From CAYUWG01 sp964448285 (GTDB lineage: Bacteria; Bacteroidota; Ignavibacteria; SZUA-365): a stretch of 21,344 bases of DNA. Location: contig CAYUWG010000064.1 of the NCBI GenBank assembly GCA_964448285.1, positions 1 through 21,344 on the forward strand. The letters are read 5' to 3'. Under the pieces are notes generated by a model that did not search any database, was not told the DNA's origin, and was given only the letters and a program-made list of their open reading frames with translations. A program made the position numbers and the translations under genes. Of the stretch, positions 8,614 through 16,811 are shown piece after piece. The number at the start of each line of letters is the position of its first letter. Within the stretch, counting starts at the first letter, position 1.

Positions 8614-11600
8614 TCACTCCTCCTCCACAATCCGCTTCAACACGATCCCCTCGCCCGTCTGTCCATCGACGCGGACTTCGATCGGTGCTTCGAGATGGAC
8701 GTGGCGGATGGAACGGCTTTCGTGCTCGGCGGGAAGTGCGTTGAGCCAGTGCCAGTCTATCGCACCGTCCTCTTGCGTGTGGCGCGTCGTGAAGTATGCT
8801 ATGCCGAGCGATGTCAGGTTCTGGAAAAAGTGCGAGCCTTGCGACGGATCCGGCAGCATGTTCGGGAGACTCGTTTCCACGATTGTCTTCGCACCGGAAA
8901 TGGCGGAGAATCGCACGGGAATGCCGAGCCACGGATCGCTCGAACCCCACCTCCCCGGCCCGATGAGGAGATACGACCGGCCTTCATCCATCAACCGCTG
9001 GTTGAGTTGCGCAATTTCCGTCGCAAGCTCTCGAGTGTGCGCAGGCTCGAACGTATCGGGGCGCACATAGACGATTTCGTGAATGCGGAGAATGCCGTTC
9101 CCGAGTGCGTTCGTGCTGTGAAGGAGAATATCCTTCTGTTCGATCGACGGGAGATCGATCTCGACGCTCCCTTCGCCCTTCACCATCGGACGCACCTGCA
9201 GGAAGTGGAACGTCGCCGGCGTGGCCTGCTTCGAACCGAGCGTGCAGGCAAACTCTATTTCCACGGGCGTGTTCATCGCGCGCTCGCACAACTGCAACAG
9301 CAACCGCAGAATTTTCGCCAGCGGGATCAACTCGGAATTCAGCAGCGGTGCGAAGGTGACGACGCGCATACCGGAACGAAAGACGCCTTCATACAACGTG
9401 TCGTTCTCCGCGCTGTAGGTCGAGGCGAGCCAGCGAAGAGTCCCGTGTGCGTCGGCCTGTTTCACGTCGAGACGTTTGAGGTTTTCATCCTCGCTCGGCA
9501 GGACATCGACGTACTCGCCTTTCATGTCGAGCGCATAAAAGGTTTTCTGTGAATTCGCGAAGTAATCTTTTTGCGCGGCGAATTGCGGCAGCACGTTCGG
9601 ATACGCCGGACAGAACTGGAGGCTCGTCCCGCCATCGACAATGGTTTTACCCAAACCGATCGCGACGTTGACGATACCGTCCTGCGGCGTTGCCATACCG
9701 AAGGGATAGTAATTGAACGAACGGGCGACGCCGCTGAAGTGCGGATAGAACCATCGCTGCATGTGTTCCTCTCCGGCCATCTCCTGAACGATGACCGCCA
9801 TGCGTTCTTCTTCGATGCGCTGACCGGTGATCTCGAGATAATTCTTCGCCGCCCGGAAGTACGTCGAGGCGTACACGGTTTTGATCGCGCGCGCGAGCCG
9901 ATGGAAACGGATCTCCGGATCGTCTTCGCAATTCGGCAGCATGAGCGTTGCATAGATGCCTGCAAACGGTTGATACAGCGCGTCCTCCAGCAGGCTCGAT
10001 GAACGTACCGCTAACGGCATACGGCATTTATCGACGATGACGCGCAAATCCTGCTCGATCTCGTCGGGAAGTTTCGCCTGCAGGAAATCGTGAAGGATCA
10101 CTTCGTCCGAAACGTCGCTCGAGGCGAGCGCGAAGAGATCGTTGTCGCGAATGAACTCGTCGAAGATGTTCGTGCAAAGAACGATGCTGCGGGGAATCGA
10201 GATCGTGACCGTCGGGAAGAAGTCCGGCTGGATGTAGTTCTTGAATATGCTGTCGATGAAAGCAAGCCCGCGTGCTTTCCCGCCGAGCGAACCGTCGCCG
10301 ATGCGCTGGAACTGCGCGTCCTCGTCGAAATTGTCCCGGGAGAATTCACCGATCAATCCCTTCTGATCCTGCACGAGATGTTGCTCGATGATCTGGACGA
10401 TCGCTTCGCGCAGGTCGTCGCTGCCGTCGAAGTCGTGCACCTTCACGGGCTTCAACCGCGAGGCGAGACGAAAACGCGTTCGCGCCATGAGCCAGTTGGA
10501 GAAGTGGTCGCGCGACGCATGGAAGAGAAGCGATTCTTCCGGGATGGTCATCAGGCGCAACTGGAGTTCACGGATATTGTTCGCGCGATCGACTTCTTCT
10601 CCCGTCGGAAGGCGGAAGATGAAATCACCGAAACCGAAATTGTGCGTCAGGAAATCGCGCACTTCCTGAAGCAGCGTGTGCGAATTCTTATCGACGAAAC
10701 TCGCCGACTGCTCTTCAACCAATTCTCTGCACGACGTCAACGACGACTGTACGAGGATGGGCATCTCCGGATCGACCGTGCGGACTTGCGCAGTAAAAAG
10801 CAGCCCGGCCGTATCGACTTCCTTCCCGAAGATGCAGAACTTCAAATCGGTGATGATGCCTAACGTCGTCTCCTGGTATTTTTCGAAGTACTTCCATGCT
10901 TCCTCGTAATTCGTCGCGTGAAGAATTTTCGGACGCGCGCGTTGCCGCAAGAGCCTGTCCGCAAGGTTCTTCCCTTCCGAAATCAGGCGCTGGCTCTGCT
11001 GGATCACTTCCGTGTAGATCATCGGAAGATACGCGGAGTAGAACGAGGGCGAGTCCTCGACGAGGATGATCGTGCGCACGCCGAAATCGAGGCAATCGGT
11101 CGGCGCATTGACCAGGTCTTCATAGTTCTTGATGATCGCGAGAAAGAGTTTCCGGTCACCGCTCCAGATATAGACTCGGGAAATGTGTTCGAGGGTTTTT
11201 CCCTTTTCCAGAAGGAGCTGCAACTCCCGCGACTGATACGCAAGGAGGACGACGGGGATGTTCGGGTCGATCTCGCGCGCCTTGATGCAAAACGATTGCA
11301 AGTCCATATCGCCCAATCGCTGCATCGTAATGACAAGGTCGAACTTCTGTTCACTCAGCGCCTGCAATGCCGCTTCGCCGGAATAGACGCGCGTGATGTG
11401 CGGCGCGTAATGAATGTTCAGATCGAGAAACTCGCTGTACAAACCCTCGGAGAACTGCCCGTCGTCGATGAGCGTGTAGAAGTCGTACCTGCTGCTGACA
11501 AGGAGGATGTTGTTCATGCGGAATCGCATGAGGTCCTTGAAATCCATGAAGAGCGAGCGCGGCAGAGATTCCGCCACACCCGATTTCTGGATGACTTCGA

Positions 11601-11634
11601 GGAGTTCGTCGTACTTGAATTTCGTGGGGTCCAT
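8614..11634 (-). CDS. Tandem receiver / PEP-synthase-type ATP-grasp (PPDK_N) fusion protein
   Basis: A 1006-residue protein with no signal peptide. About 42-170 is receiver-like but degenerate (VSSR where the acidic pair should be, ITM where the phospho-Asp should be). About 186-335 is a second receiver with the expected residues: acidic pair in LVEDS (193-194), phospho-acceptor Asp263, Ser in VQSS, and Lys316. About 444-817 matches the PPDK N-terminal nucleotide-binding domain (GDGSLGGKARGL 446-457, VRSSS 543-547, LQVRP 812-816). The phosphohistidine swivelling domain and the C-terminal PEP/pyruvate barrel are absent, so it cannot be a complete PEP synthase or PPDK. About 830-1006 is a further domain with GPGRWGS (892-898). 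Proteins of this general kind are often annotated PEP/pyruvate-binding or PEP synthase; the reaction is unknown to me. The ATG at 11634 has only a weak AGAGA site. Divergent from the second glutamate dehydrogenase gene. Confidence 0.85.
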   Translation of the reverse strand: MDPTKFKYDELLEVIQKSGVAESLPRSLFMDFKDLMRFRMNNILLVSSRYDFYTLIDDGQFSEGLYSEFLDLNIHYAPHITRVYSGEAALQALSEQKFDLVITMQRLGDMDLQSFCIKAREIDPNIPVVLLAYQSRELQLLLEKGKTLEHISRVYIWSGDRKLFLAIIKNYEDLVNAPTDCLDFGVRTIILVEDSPSFYSAYLPMIYTEVIQQSQRLISEGKNLADRLLRQRARPKILHATNYEEAWKYFEKYQETTLGIITDLKFCIFGKEVDTAGLLFTAQVRTVDPEMPILVQSSLTSCRELVEEQSASFVDKNSHTLLQEVRDFLTHNFGFGDFIFRLPTGEEVDRANNIRELQLRLMTIPEESLLFHASRDHFSNWLMARTRFRLASRLKPVKVHDFDGSDDLREAIVQIIEQHLVQDQKGLIGEFSRDNFDEDAQFQRIGDGSLGGKARGLAFIDSIFKNYIQPDFFPTVTISIPRSIVLCTNIFDEFIRDNDLFALASSDVSDEVILHDFLQAKLPDEIEQDLRVIVDKCRMPLAVRSSSLLEDALYQPFAGIYATLMLPNCEDDPEIRFHRLARAIKTVYASTYFRAAKNYLEITGQRIEEERMAVIVQEMAGEEHMQRWFYPHFSGVARSFNYYPFGMATPQDGIVNVAIGLGKTIVDGGTSLQFCPAYPNVLPQFAAQKDYFANSQKTFYALDMKGEYVDVLPSEDENLKRLDVKQADAHGTLRWLASTYSAENDTLYEGVFRSGMRVVTFAPLLNSELIPLAKILRLLLQLCERAMNTPVEIEFACTLGSKQATPATFHFLQVRPMVKGEGSVEIDLPSIEQKDILLHSTNALGNGILRIHEIVYVRPDTFEPAHTRELATEIAQLNQRLMDEGRSYLLIGPGRWGSSDPWLGIPVRFSAISGAKTIVETSLPNMLPDPSQGSHFFQNLTSLGIAYFTTRHTQEDGAIDWHWLNALPAEHESRSIRHVHLEAPIEVRVDGQTGEGIVLKRIVEEE

Positions 11635-11726
11635 GACTGTCTCTATCCGGAATCTCTTGGAAAAGCCATTGATGCCAATACGCGCAATCCATGACTCACC
11701 TGAATTTTCAAATTATATTGCGAGAA

Positions 11727-11770
11727 GCAAACCGGCCTGATCGACTATCGCTCACGTGCTGCCGGTTCGC
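11727..11770. promoter_or_regulatory. Inverted repeat in the divergent intergenic region, possible operator
   Basis: GCAAACCGGC (11727-11736) and GCCGGTTCGC (11761-11770) are complementary at 9 of 10 positions across a 24-nt centre that contains CACGTG (11753-11758). The region 11635-11905 is shared by the receiver/ATP-grasp gene and the second glutamate dehydrogenase gene. A TATAAT hexamer reading toward the receiver gene lies beside it at 11712-11717, without a clear -35 or -33 box. Operator function is inference. Confidence 0.4.
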
Positions 11771-11905
11771 ACTCTCAATAACACATTCAAACGGAAAACC
11801 AAAACACCCGATTCCTGAGCGCATCCTGCACTCATCACGATGTCGATCGGTTCACATCACTGAGCAGCGGACGATGCGAAAGGCCAAATCTCTCAAGGAG
11901 GTTTC

Positions 11906-13321
11906 ATGTCCACCAACGGTTCTTTCTTCAACGATGTCACCGCGTTCTTCGACAGAGCTGCTTCATACACGAGTCATCCGAAAGGCTTGCTGGATCAGAT
12001 CAAGCATTGCAACAGCATTTACGAATTCAAATTCCCGTTCAAGTCGAACGTTGGAGAAATACGGCTCATCCGAGCTTACCGCGTCGAACACAGTCATCAC
12101 AAACTTCCCGTGAAGGGCGGCATCCGTTACTCCCCTCTCGTCAACGTCGATGAGGTGAAAGCGCTCGCCGCGCTCATGACGTACAAATGCGCATGCGTTG
12201 ACGTCCCCTTTGGCGGAGCGAAGGGAGGGATTGAGATCGACCCGAAACGATTCACCGTTGAAGAGCTTGAGCGGATCACGCGACGGTACACCGCCGAACT
12301 CGTGAAGAAGAATTTCATCGGGCCGGGCATCGACGTGCCTGCGCCGGACATGGGGACAGGACCGCGCGAGATGGCATGGATCGTCGATACTTACTCCGCG
12401 ATCACGCCACCGCAAATCGATTCAGCGGGCTGCGTCACGGGCAAGCCGATCCCGCAAGGCGGCGTCGCCGGTCGCACCGAGGCAACCGGCCGCGGCGTGT
12501 CCTTCGCGATCAGGGAAGCGTGCAACGTTGCGGAAGACATGAGGAAGTTGGGCTTATCACCCGGCATTGCCGGCAAACGCGTCGTGGTTCAAGGGCTTGG
12601 CAACGTCGGTTATTACGCAGCGAAATTCATCCAGGAGTTGGGCGGCGTTGTCGTAGCATTGCTCGAGTATGAAGGCGGCATTTATAACGCCGACGGTTTG
12701 GACGTCGATGAAGTCGTACAGCATCGAAAGGAAACGGGAAGCATTCTCCATTTCCCCAAAGGGAAAAACTTTAGCCGAAGTGAGGAAGGGCTTGAATATG
12801 AATGCGACATTCTCGTACCGGCTGCCGTGGAGAAGGTGCTGCATGAAGAAAACGCGCCCCGGATCAGTGCGAAAATAGTCGCCGAAGCGGCGAACGGCCC
12901 GACTACCGCGGAGGCCGCGAAGATCCTCAACGAGCGCGGCGTCCTGATCATCCCGGACATGTATTGCAATGCGGGCGGAGTTACGGTCTCGTATTTCGAA
13001 TGGCTCAAGAATCTCAACCACGTGCGCTTCGGGCGCATGGACAAGCGCTTCGAGGAGGCGACGAACATCGGCCTGCTTGGCGCGGTGGAGCGGATCACCG
13101 GGCACGCGTTCACTCACGAAGAGAAAATGGCTATCGCGAAAGGGCCGGATGAGATCGACCTCGTCAACTCGGGTCTTGAAGAAACGATGGTCGGCGCTTA
13201 CCATGAGATACGGGAGACGTTCAACCGCATCGCCGACGTTCCCGATTTGAGAACGGCGGCGTTCATCAATGCCATCAATAAAATTGCGGTCAGCTACGAG
13301 CAGCTTGGGATATTTCCGTGA
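11906..13321 (+). CDS. Glu/Leu/Phe/Val dehydrogenase family, second glutamate dehydrogenase
   Basis: A 471-residue hexameric-type glutamate dehydrogenase distinct from the one at 3919. Landmarks: KLPVKGGIRY (Lys70), VPFGGAKGG (catalytic-region Lys106), DVPAPDMGTGPREM (Asp148) and a Rossmann loop VVQGLGNVGYYAAKF (about 227-241). The presence of an E. coli-like enzyme nearby suggests that this one serves the opposite, catabolic direction with NAD, but cofactor choice cannot be read with certainty. The start is fixed by AAGGAGG five nt before the ATG. The leader back to the divergent gene is 271 nt and holds an inverted repeat. A small TfoX-domain gene follows after 74 nt, likely on the same transcript. 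Confidence 0.93.
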   Translation: MSTNGSFFNDVTAFFDRAASYTSHPKGLLDQIKHCNSIYEFKFPFKSNVGEIRLIRAYRVEHSHHKLPVKGGIRYSPLVNVDEVKALAALMTYKCACVDVPFGGAKGGIEIDPKRFTVEELERITRRYTAELVKKNFIGPGIDVPAPDMGTGPREMAWIVDTYSAITPPQIDSAGCVTGKPIPQGGVAGRTEATGRGVSFAIREACNVAEDMRKLGLSPGIAGKRVVVQGLGNVGYYAAKFIQELGGVVVALLEYEGGIYNADGLDVDEVVQHRKETGSILHFPKGKNFSRSEEGLEYECDILVPAAVEKVLHEENAPRISAKIVAEAANGPTTAEAAKILNERGVLIIPDMYCNAGGVTVSYFEWLKNLNHVRFGRMDKRFEEATNIGLLGAVERITGHAFTHEEKMAIAKGPDEIDLVNSGLEETMVGAYHEIRETFNRIADVPDLRTAAFINAINKIAVSYEQLGIFP

Positions 13322-13395
13322 CGTGCACTTTCGTGCGCCAGTCTCCATCGCCAATTCATCCCCAAGACAATCAATCAATCCGAAAGGAAGTCACC

Positions 13396-13728
13396 ATGGC
13401 ATACAACGAGAAACTTGCAGAACGAATCCGGCCGCTTCTCGAATCGACACGAGGTGTCACGGAAAAGAAAATGTTCGGCGGGCTTTCCTTTCTCGTCAAT
13501 GGAAATATGTGCGTCGGCATAGTCGGTGAAGAAATCATCGTCCGCGTACATCCCGATCATCACGACAGGTACGTCGCAAAGCCTCATGCGCGCATCATGG
13601 ACTTCACGGGCAAGCCGATGCGTGGATGGATATTCGTGGCACCGGAGGGTTTCAAAACGAAATCCCAGCTTCAGGTCTGGGTTCAAGCGGGATTGCATTA
13701 CGTCTTGAACCTGCCAAAGAAAAAATGA
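13396..13728 (+). CDS. TfoX/Sxy N-terminal-domain family protein
   Basis: A 110-residue protein consisting of the TfoX N-terminal domain alone: KKMFGGLSFLVNGNMCVGI near the start, then DFTGKPMRGWIFV, and a Lys-rich end. TfoX/Sxy in Gammaproteobacteria is a competence regulator, but stand-alone N-domain proteins are widespread and their role is unclear, so a competence function should not be assumed. The frame opens upstream at 13318. The ATG at 13396 is chosen because the domain begins there and GAAAGGAAG precedes it with a good spacing. It lies 74 nt after the glutamate dehydrogenase gene with no terminator between them. Confidence 0.88.
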   Translation: MAYNEKLAERIRPLLESTRGVTEKKMFGGLSFLVNGNMCVGIVGEEIIVRVHPDHHDRYVAKPHARIMDFTGKPMRGWIFVAPEGFKTKSQLQVWVQAGLHYVLNLPKKK

Positions 13729-13830
13729 TGTGAAGCTCCGATTCCGATTTATTTCTTCATAACTCTTGCATCTGAGGAATGAGTTGAAGATTTTAACGGC
13801 AGAACTTTACCATATCTCACAGGTGCCATT

Positions 13831-15360
13831 ATGAAAACCTTAATCCACAGCGCTATTGTCGTCTTACTTCTCTCCGCAGCATCGTGTAGTGATGAACCGA
13901 GCAGTTACACGCCGCACGATGACAATACTCCATCGTTCTCCAAGGGGGAAGGGGAAGGGGACATCGACATTCGTGACCGGTACATCGTTGTCTTCAAACA
14001 ATCGGTCAGGAATCCACATGAGCTGATTGATGAACTCATCCGTGCGCACGGCGGAACGGTTCACTATCGCTATCAACATGCGTTGAAGGGTTTTGCCGCC
14101 ACTCTTCCCGAGCAAGCTCTTGAAGGAATCCGCCGGAATCCCAACGTCGAGTACATCGAACCGGACGGCATCGTCTCGATCAACACGACACAAAGTCCGG
14201 CGACGTGGGGACTCGACCGGATCGACCAACATTACCTGCCGCTCGATAACTCATACACGTACAACAATGATGGAACCGATGTCACCGTGTATATCATCGA
14301 CACGGGAATTCGTATCACCCACAACGAGTTCGGCGGACGCGCAAGCCATGGCTGGGATTACATTGACAACGACGCGGACGCATCGGACTGCAACGGACAC
14401 GGAACGCACGTAGCCGGAACAGTAGGCGGTAGTACGTATGGCGTGGCGAAGAACTGCAACCTCATCGCCGTGCGTGTACTCAACTGCAGCGGTTCCGGGT
14501 CGTATGCCCAGGTCATTGCGGGAGTGGATTGGGTTACCGGTCACCACACGGGAAGCAATACAGCAGTCGCGAATATGTCGCTTGGTGGCAGTAACCTTCA
14601 AGCATTGAACGATGCGGTAACAAATTCAATCGCTGACGGAGTCGTCTATGCCGTTGCTGCCGGAAACAGCAACGCCAATGCCTGTAATTACTCACCTGCG
14701 AGCACACCGAATGCACTGACCGTAGGAGCCACGACGAGCAGTGACTCGCGAGCCTCGTATTCGAATTACGGAAGCTGTTTGGACATCTTCGCTCCCGGCT
14801 CGAGCATCACTTCGGCATGGTACTCAAGCAACACGGCAACGAATACGATCAGCGGAACATCCATGGCCTCTCCCCATGTGGCAGGTGTTGCCGCGCTTTA
14901 CCTGGATGCAAATCCAACCGCAACACCCGCACAGGTTGAGACAGCTATCGAATCTGCCGCAACTTCCGGTGTTGTTTCCGGCCCGGGTTCCGGATCTCCG
15001 AACCTTCTTCTCTACAGCCTGATTGGCGCACCACCGCCACCCAGTACACCGATCCACGGATCGATTTCCGGATCGTCCTCTTCGCAAGGCGGCAGATGGA
15101 CTGCGACAGCAACGATTGTTGTTCATGATGCCAGCCATGCTACCGTAGCTGGAGCGAACGTGACAATCACATGGAGCGGAGGTGCGAGTGGCACATCGAA
15201 TGGAACTACTAATGCAAGCGGTTCAGTGACGCTCTCCAAATCGAACATCAAGAACAACAAAACCAGCGTCACGGCAACGATCACGAACATCACGAAGGCC
15301 GGATGCACATACACGCCGAGTAGTAACGATCCCGGCTCCGTTGTCATTTACAAGCCCTGA
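13831..15360 (+). CDS. Subtilisin-family (S8, proteinase K-like) lipoprotein protease with extra C-terminal domain
   Basis: A 509-residue secreted serine endopeptidase. Signal 1-18 with lipobox-like SAASC (Cys19), so probably lipid-anchored. An inhibitor I9 propeptide, about 48-116, starts at DRYIVVF and ends at VEYIEPDGIV; it folds the enzyme and is then removed. In the S8 catalytic domain, about 125-398, Asp157 (IIDTG), His190 (NGHGTHVAG) and Ser344 (SGTSMASP) form the triad, and Asn279 (AAGNS) is the oxyanion residue. All are intact. After a Pro-rich linker (APPPPSTP, 400-407), 408-509 is a Ser/Thr-rich Ig-like beta domain that the neighbouring paralogue lacks. No T9SS sorting domain is present. 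The ribosome site is weak (CAGGTG). A strong terminator follows. Confidence 0.93.
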   Translation: MKTLIHSAIVVLLLSAASCSDEPSSYTPHDDNTPSFSKGEGEGDIDIRDRYIVVFKQSVRNPHELIDELIRAHGGTVHYRYQHALKGFAATLPEQALEGIRRNPNVEYIEPDGIVSINTTQSPATWGLDRIDQHYLPLDNSYTYNNDGTDVTVYIIDTGIRITHNEFGGRASHGWDYIDNDADASDCNGHGTHVAGTVGGSTYGVAKNCNLIAVRVLNCSGSGSYAQVIAGVDWVTGHHTGSNTAVANMSLGGSNLQALNDAVTNSIADGVVYAVAAGNSNANACNYSPASTPNALTVGATTSSDSRASYSNYGSCLDIFAPGSSITSAWYSSNTATNTISGTSMASPHVAGVAALYLDANPTATPAQVETAIESAATSGVVSGPGSGSPNLLLYSLIGAPPPPSTPIHGSISGSSSSQGGRWTATATIVVHDASHATVAGANVTITWSGGASGTSNGTTNASGSVTLSKSNIKNNKTSVTATITNITKAGCTYTPSSNDPGSVVIYKP

Positions 15361-15381
15361 CTCAGCATCACTCAGATTAGG

Positions 15382-15409
15382 AGCGGGAGCCGGTTGGCTC
15401 CCGCTTTTT
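15382..15409 (+). terminator. Rho-independent terminator after the first S8 protease gene
   Basis: A 10-bp stem, AGCGGGAGCC (15382-15391) with GGCTCCCGCT (15396-15405), has a GGTT loop and is followed by a T-tract (15405-15409). It lies 21 nt after the stop codon. Confidence 0.93.
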
Positions 15410-15522
15410 AATAAGGTTTCCGATTTAGTTTTCTGTAATGGCAAAGTCTATTCGGCTATTGCATGATTCACCGGAAATAAGGATTTTCATTTCATTCTTT
15501 TCCATTAACTCATGGTGTTATC

Positions 15523-16743
15523 ATGAACATACTTCGTTTCAGTACCATTGCTCTTCTGATCTTGTTTGCATCATCGTGCAGCGACAATCCCGGTACAACC
15601 TCACCGCAGGATTCCATCATCGACGACGATGCTTCCTCCGTTTCCAAGATTGAAGCAGTAAGTGATGAAGAGGTCGATATCAGGGATCGCTATATCGTGG
15701 TTTTCAAAGAGTCGGTAAAACATCCTCACGAGTTTACGGACGAGATTGTAAGAACACATGGCGGAACGGTTCACTACAGGTATCAACATGCCTTGAAAGG
15801 TTTCGCTGCAACGCTCCCTGAAAGAGCGCTGCAGGGTATCCGTCGAAATCCCAACGTCGAGTATATAGAACCTGACGGCATCGCGATGATCAATACAACC
15901 CAAAGTCCCGCTCCGAGTTGGGGGCTTGACCGCATCGATCAGCGAAATCTTCCTCTGAGTAACTCATTCACATACACGAACAACGGCACAGGCGTCACGG
16001 TCTATATCATCGACACCGGAATACGAACGACACATAATGAGTTCGGCGGACGCGCAAGCCATGGCTGGGACTTCGTGAATAACGATCCCGACGCATCGGA
16101 TTGCAACGGACATGGAACGCACGTAGCCGGGACTGTCGGTGGAGCGACATACGGCGTTGCGAAGGGCTGCAATCTCGTGGCAGTGCGTGTTCTGAATTGC
16201 AGTGGCTCCGGCTCATGGTCGGGGATTATCGCCGGGATCGATTGGGTCACAGCGCAGCACAACTCAACCGGAAACACAGCAGTTGCGAACATGTCCTTAG
16301 GCGGAGGGTCCAACAACGCAGTGAATACCGCTGTATCGAATTCCATCGCTGATGGCGTTGTCTATGCCGTCGCTGCCGGAAACAGCAGCGCGAATGCGTG
16401 CAATTATTCCCCCGCAAGCACGACTAATGCGATAACCGTCGGCGCAACGACGAGTTCGGATGCGCGTGCTTCATATTCGAACTATGGTTCCTGTCTCGAT
16501 ATCTTCGCACCCGGATCGAGCATCAAGTCCGCATGGCACACGAAGAATAATGCTACGAAAACCATCAGCGGTACTTCGATGGCATCGCCGCATGTTGCCG
16601 GTGTGGCGGCATTATACCTGCAATCAAATCCAACTGCGACGCCAGCGACAGTTGCATCAGCATTGACGAGCAATGCAACCTCCGGGAAAGTGACGAACCC
16701 GGGTGCTGGTTCAGCTAACTTTCTCCTCTTCACGAATTATTGA
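15523..16743 (+). CDS. Subtilisin-family (S8, proteinase K-like) lipoprotein protease, tandem paralogue
   Basis: A 406-residue paralogue of the preceding protease with the same layout: lipoprotein signal (Cys19 in FASSC), acidic linker about 20-52, I9 propeptide about 54-121, and S8 domain to the end. The triad Asp164, His197 and Ser352, and the oxyanion Asn287, are intact. The protein stops at the end of the catalytic domain (ANFLLFTNY), so the roughly 100-residue beta domain of the upstream copy is missing. Protein identity in the core is high, and a 32-nt block (16039-16070) is identical to 14326-14357. The pair arose by tandem duplication. The terminator between them indicates that this copy has its own promoter in 15411-15522, which I could not define. 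Confidence 0.93.
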   Translation: MNILRFSTIALLILFASSCSDNPGTTSPQDSIIDDDASSVSKIEAVSDEEVDIRDRYIVVFKESVKHPHEFTDEIVRTHGGTVHYRYQHALKGFAATLPERALQGIRRNPNVEYIEPDGIAMINTTQSPAPSWGLDRIDQRNLPLSNSFTYTNNGTGVTVYIIDTGIRTTHNEFGGRASHGWDFVNNDPDASDCNGHGTHVAGTVGGATYGVAKGCNLVAVRVLNCSGSGSWSGIIAGIDWVTAQHNSTGNTAVANMSLGGGSNNAVNTAVSNSIADGVVYAVAAGNSSANACNYSPASTTNAITVGATTSSDARASYSNYGSCLDIFAPGSSIKSAWHTKNNATKTISGTSMASPHVAGVAALYLQSNPTATPATVASALTSNATSGKVTNPGAGSANFLLFTNY

Positions 16744-16765
16744 ACTTCATTCTCCGTAAGGAGAA

Positions 16766-16799
16766 AGCGGGAGTCGCACGGCTCCCGCTTTTCTTTTTA
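16766..16799 (+). terminator. Rho-independent terminator after the second S8 protease gene
   Basis: Stem AGCGGGAGTC (16766-16775) with GGCTCCCGCT (16780-16789), one G-U pair, loop GCAC, then TTTTCTTTTT. A smaller hairpin, TTCTCC-GTAA-GGAGAA (16750-16765), directly precedes it. Its stem is nearly the same as that of the terminator after the first protease gene. Confidence 0.9.
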
Positions 16800-16811
16800 T
16801 GAAAGTCACGA

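Noticed and set aside
8572..9552. 326-codon open frame on the plus strand inside the receiver/ATP-grasp gene
   Set aside because: Antisense to a gene with clear domain motifs; its translation is Arg/His-rich without domain features, as expected from a shadow of GC-rich codons.
11691..12113. 140-codon plus-strand frame overlapping the start of the second glutamate dehydrogenase
   Set aside because: Out of frame with the dehydrogenase, Ser/Arg/Thr-rich, and the strong ribosome site serves the ATG at 11906 instead.
12557..13378. 273-codon minus-strand frame antisense to the second glutamate dehydrogenase
   Set aside because: Shadow frame; the plus strand carries intact catalytic motifs across the same bases.
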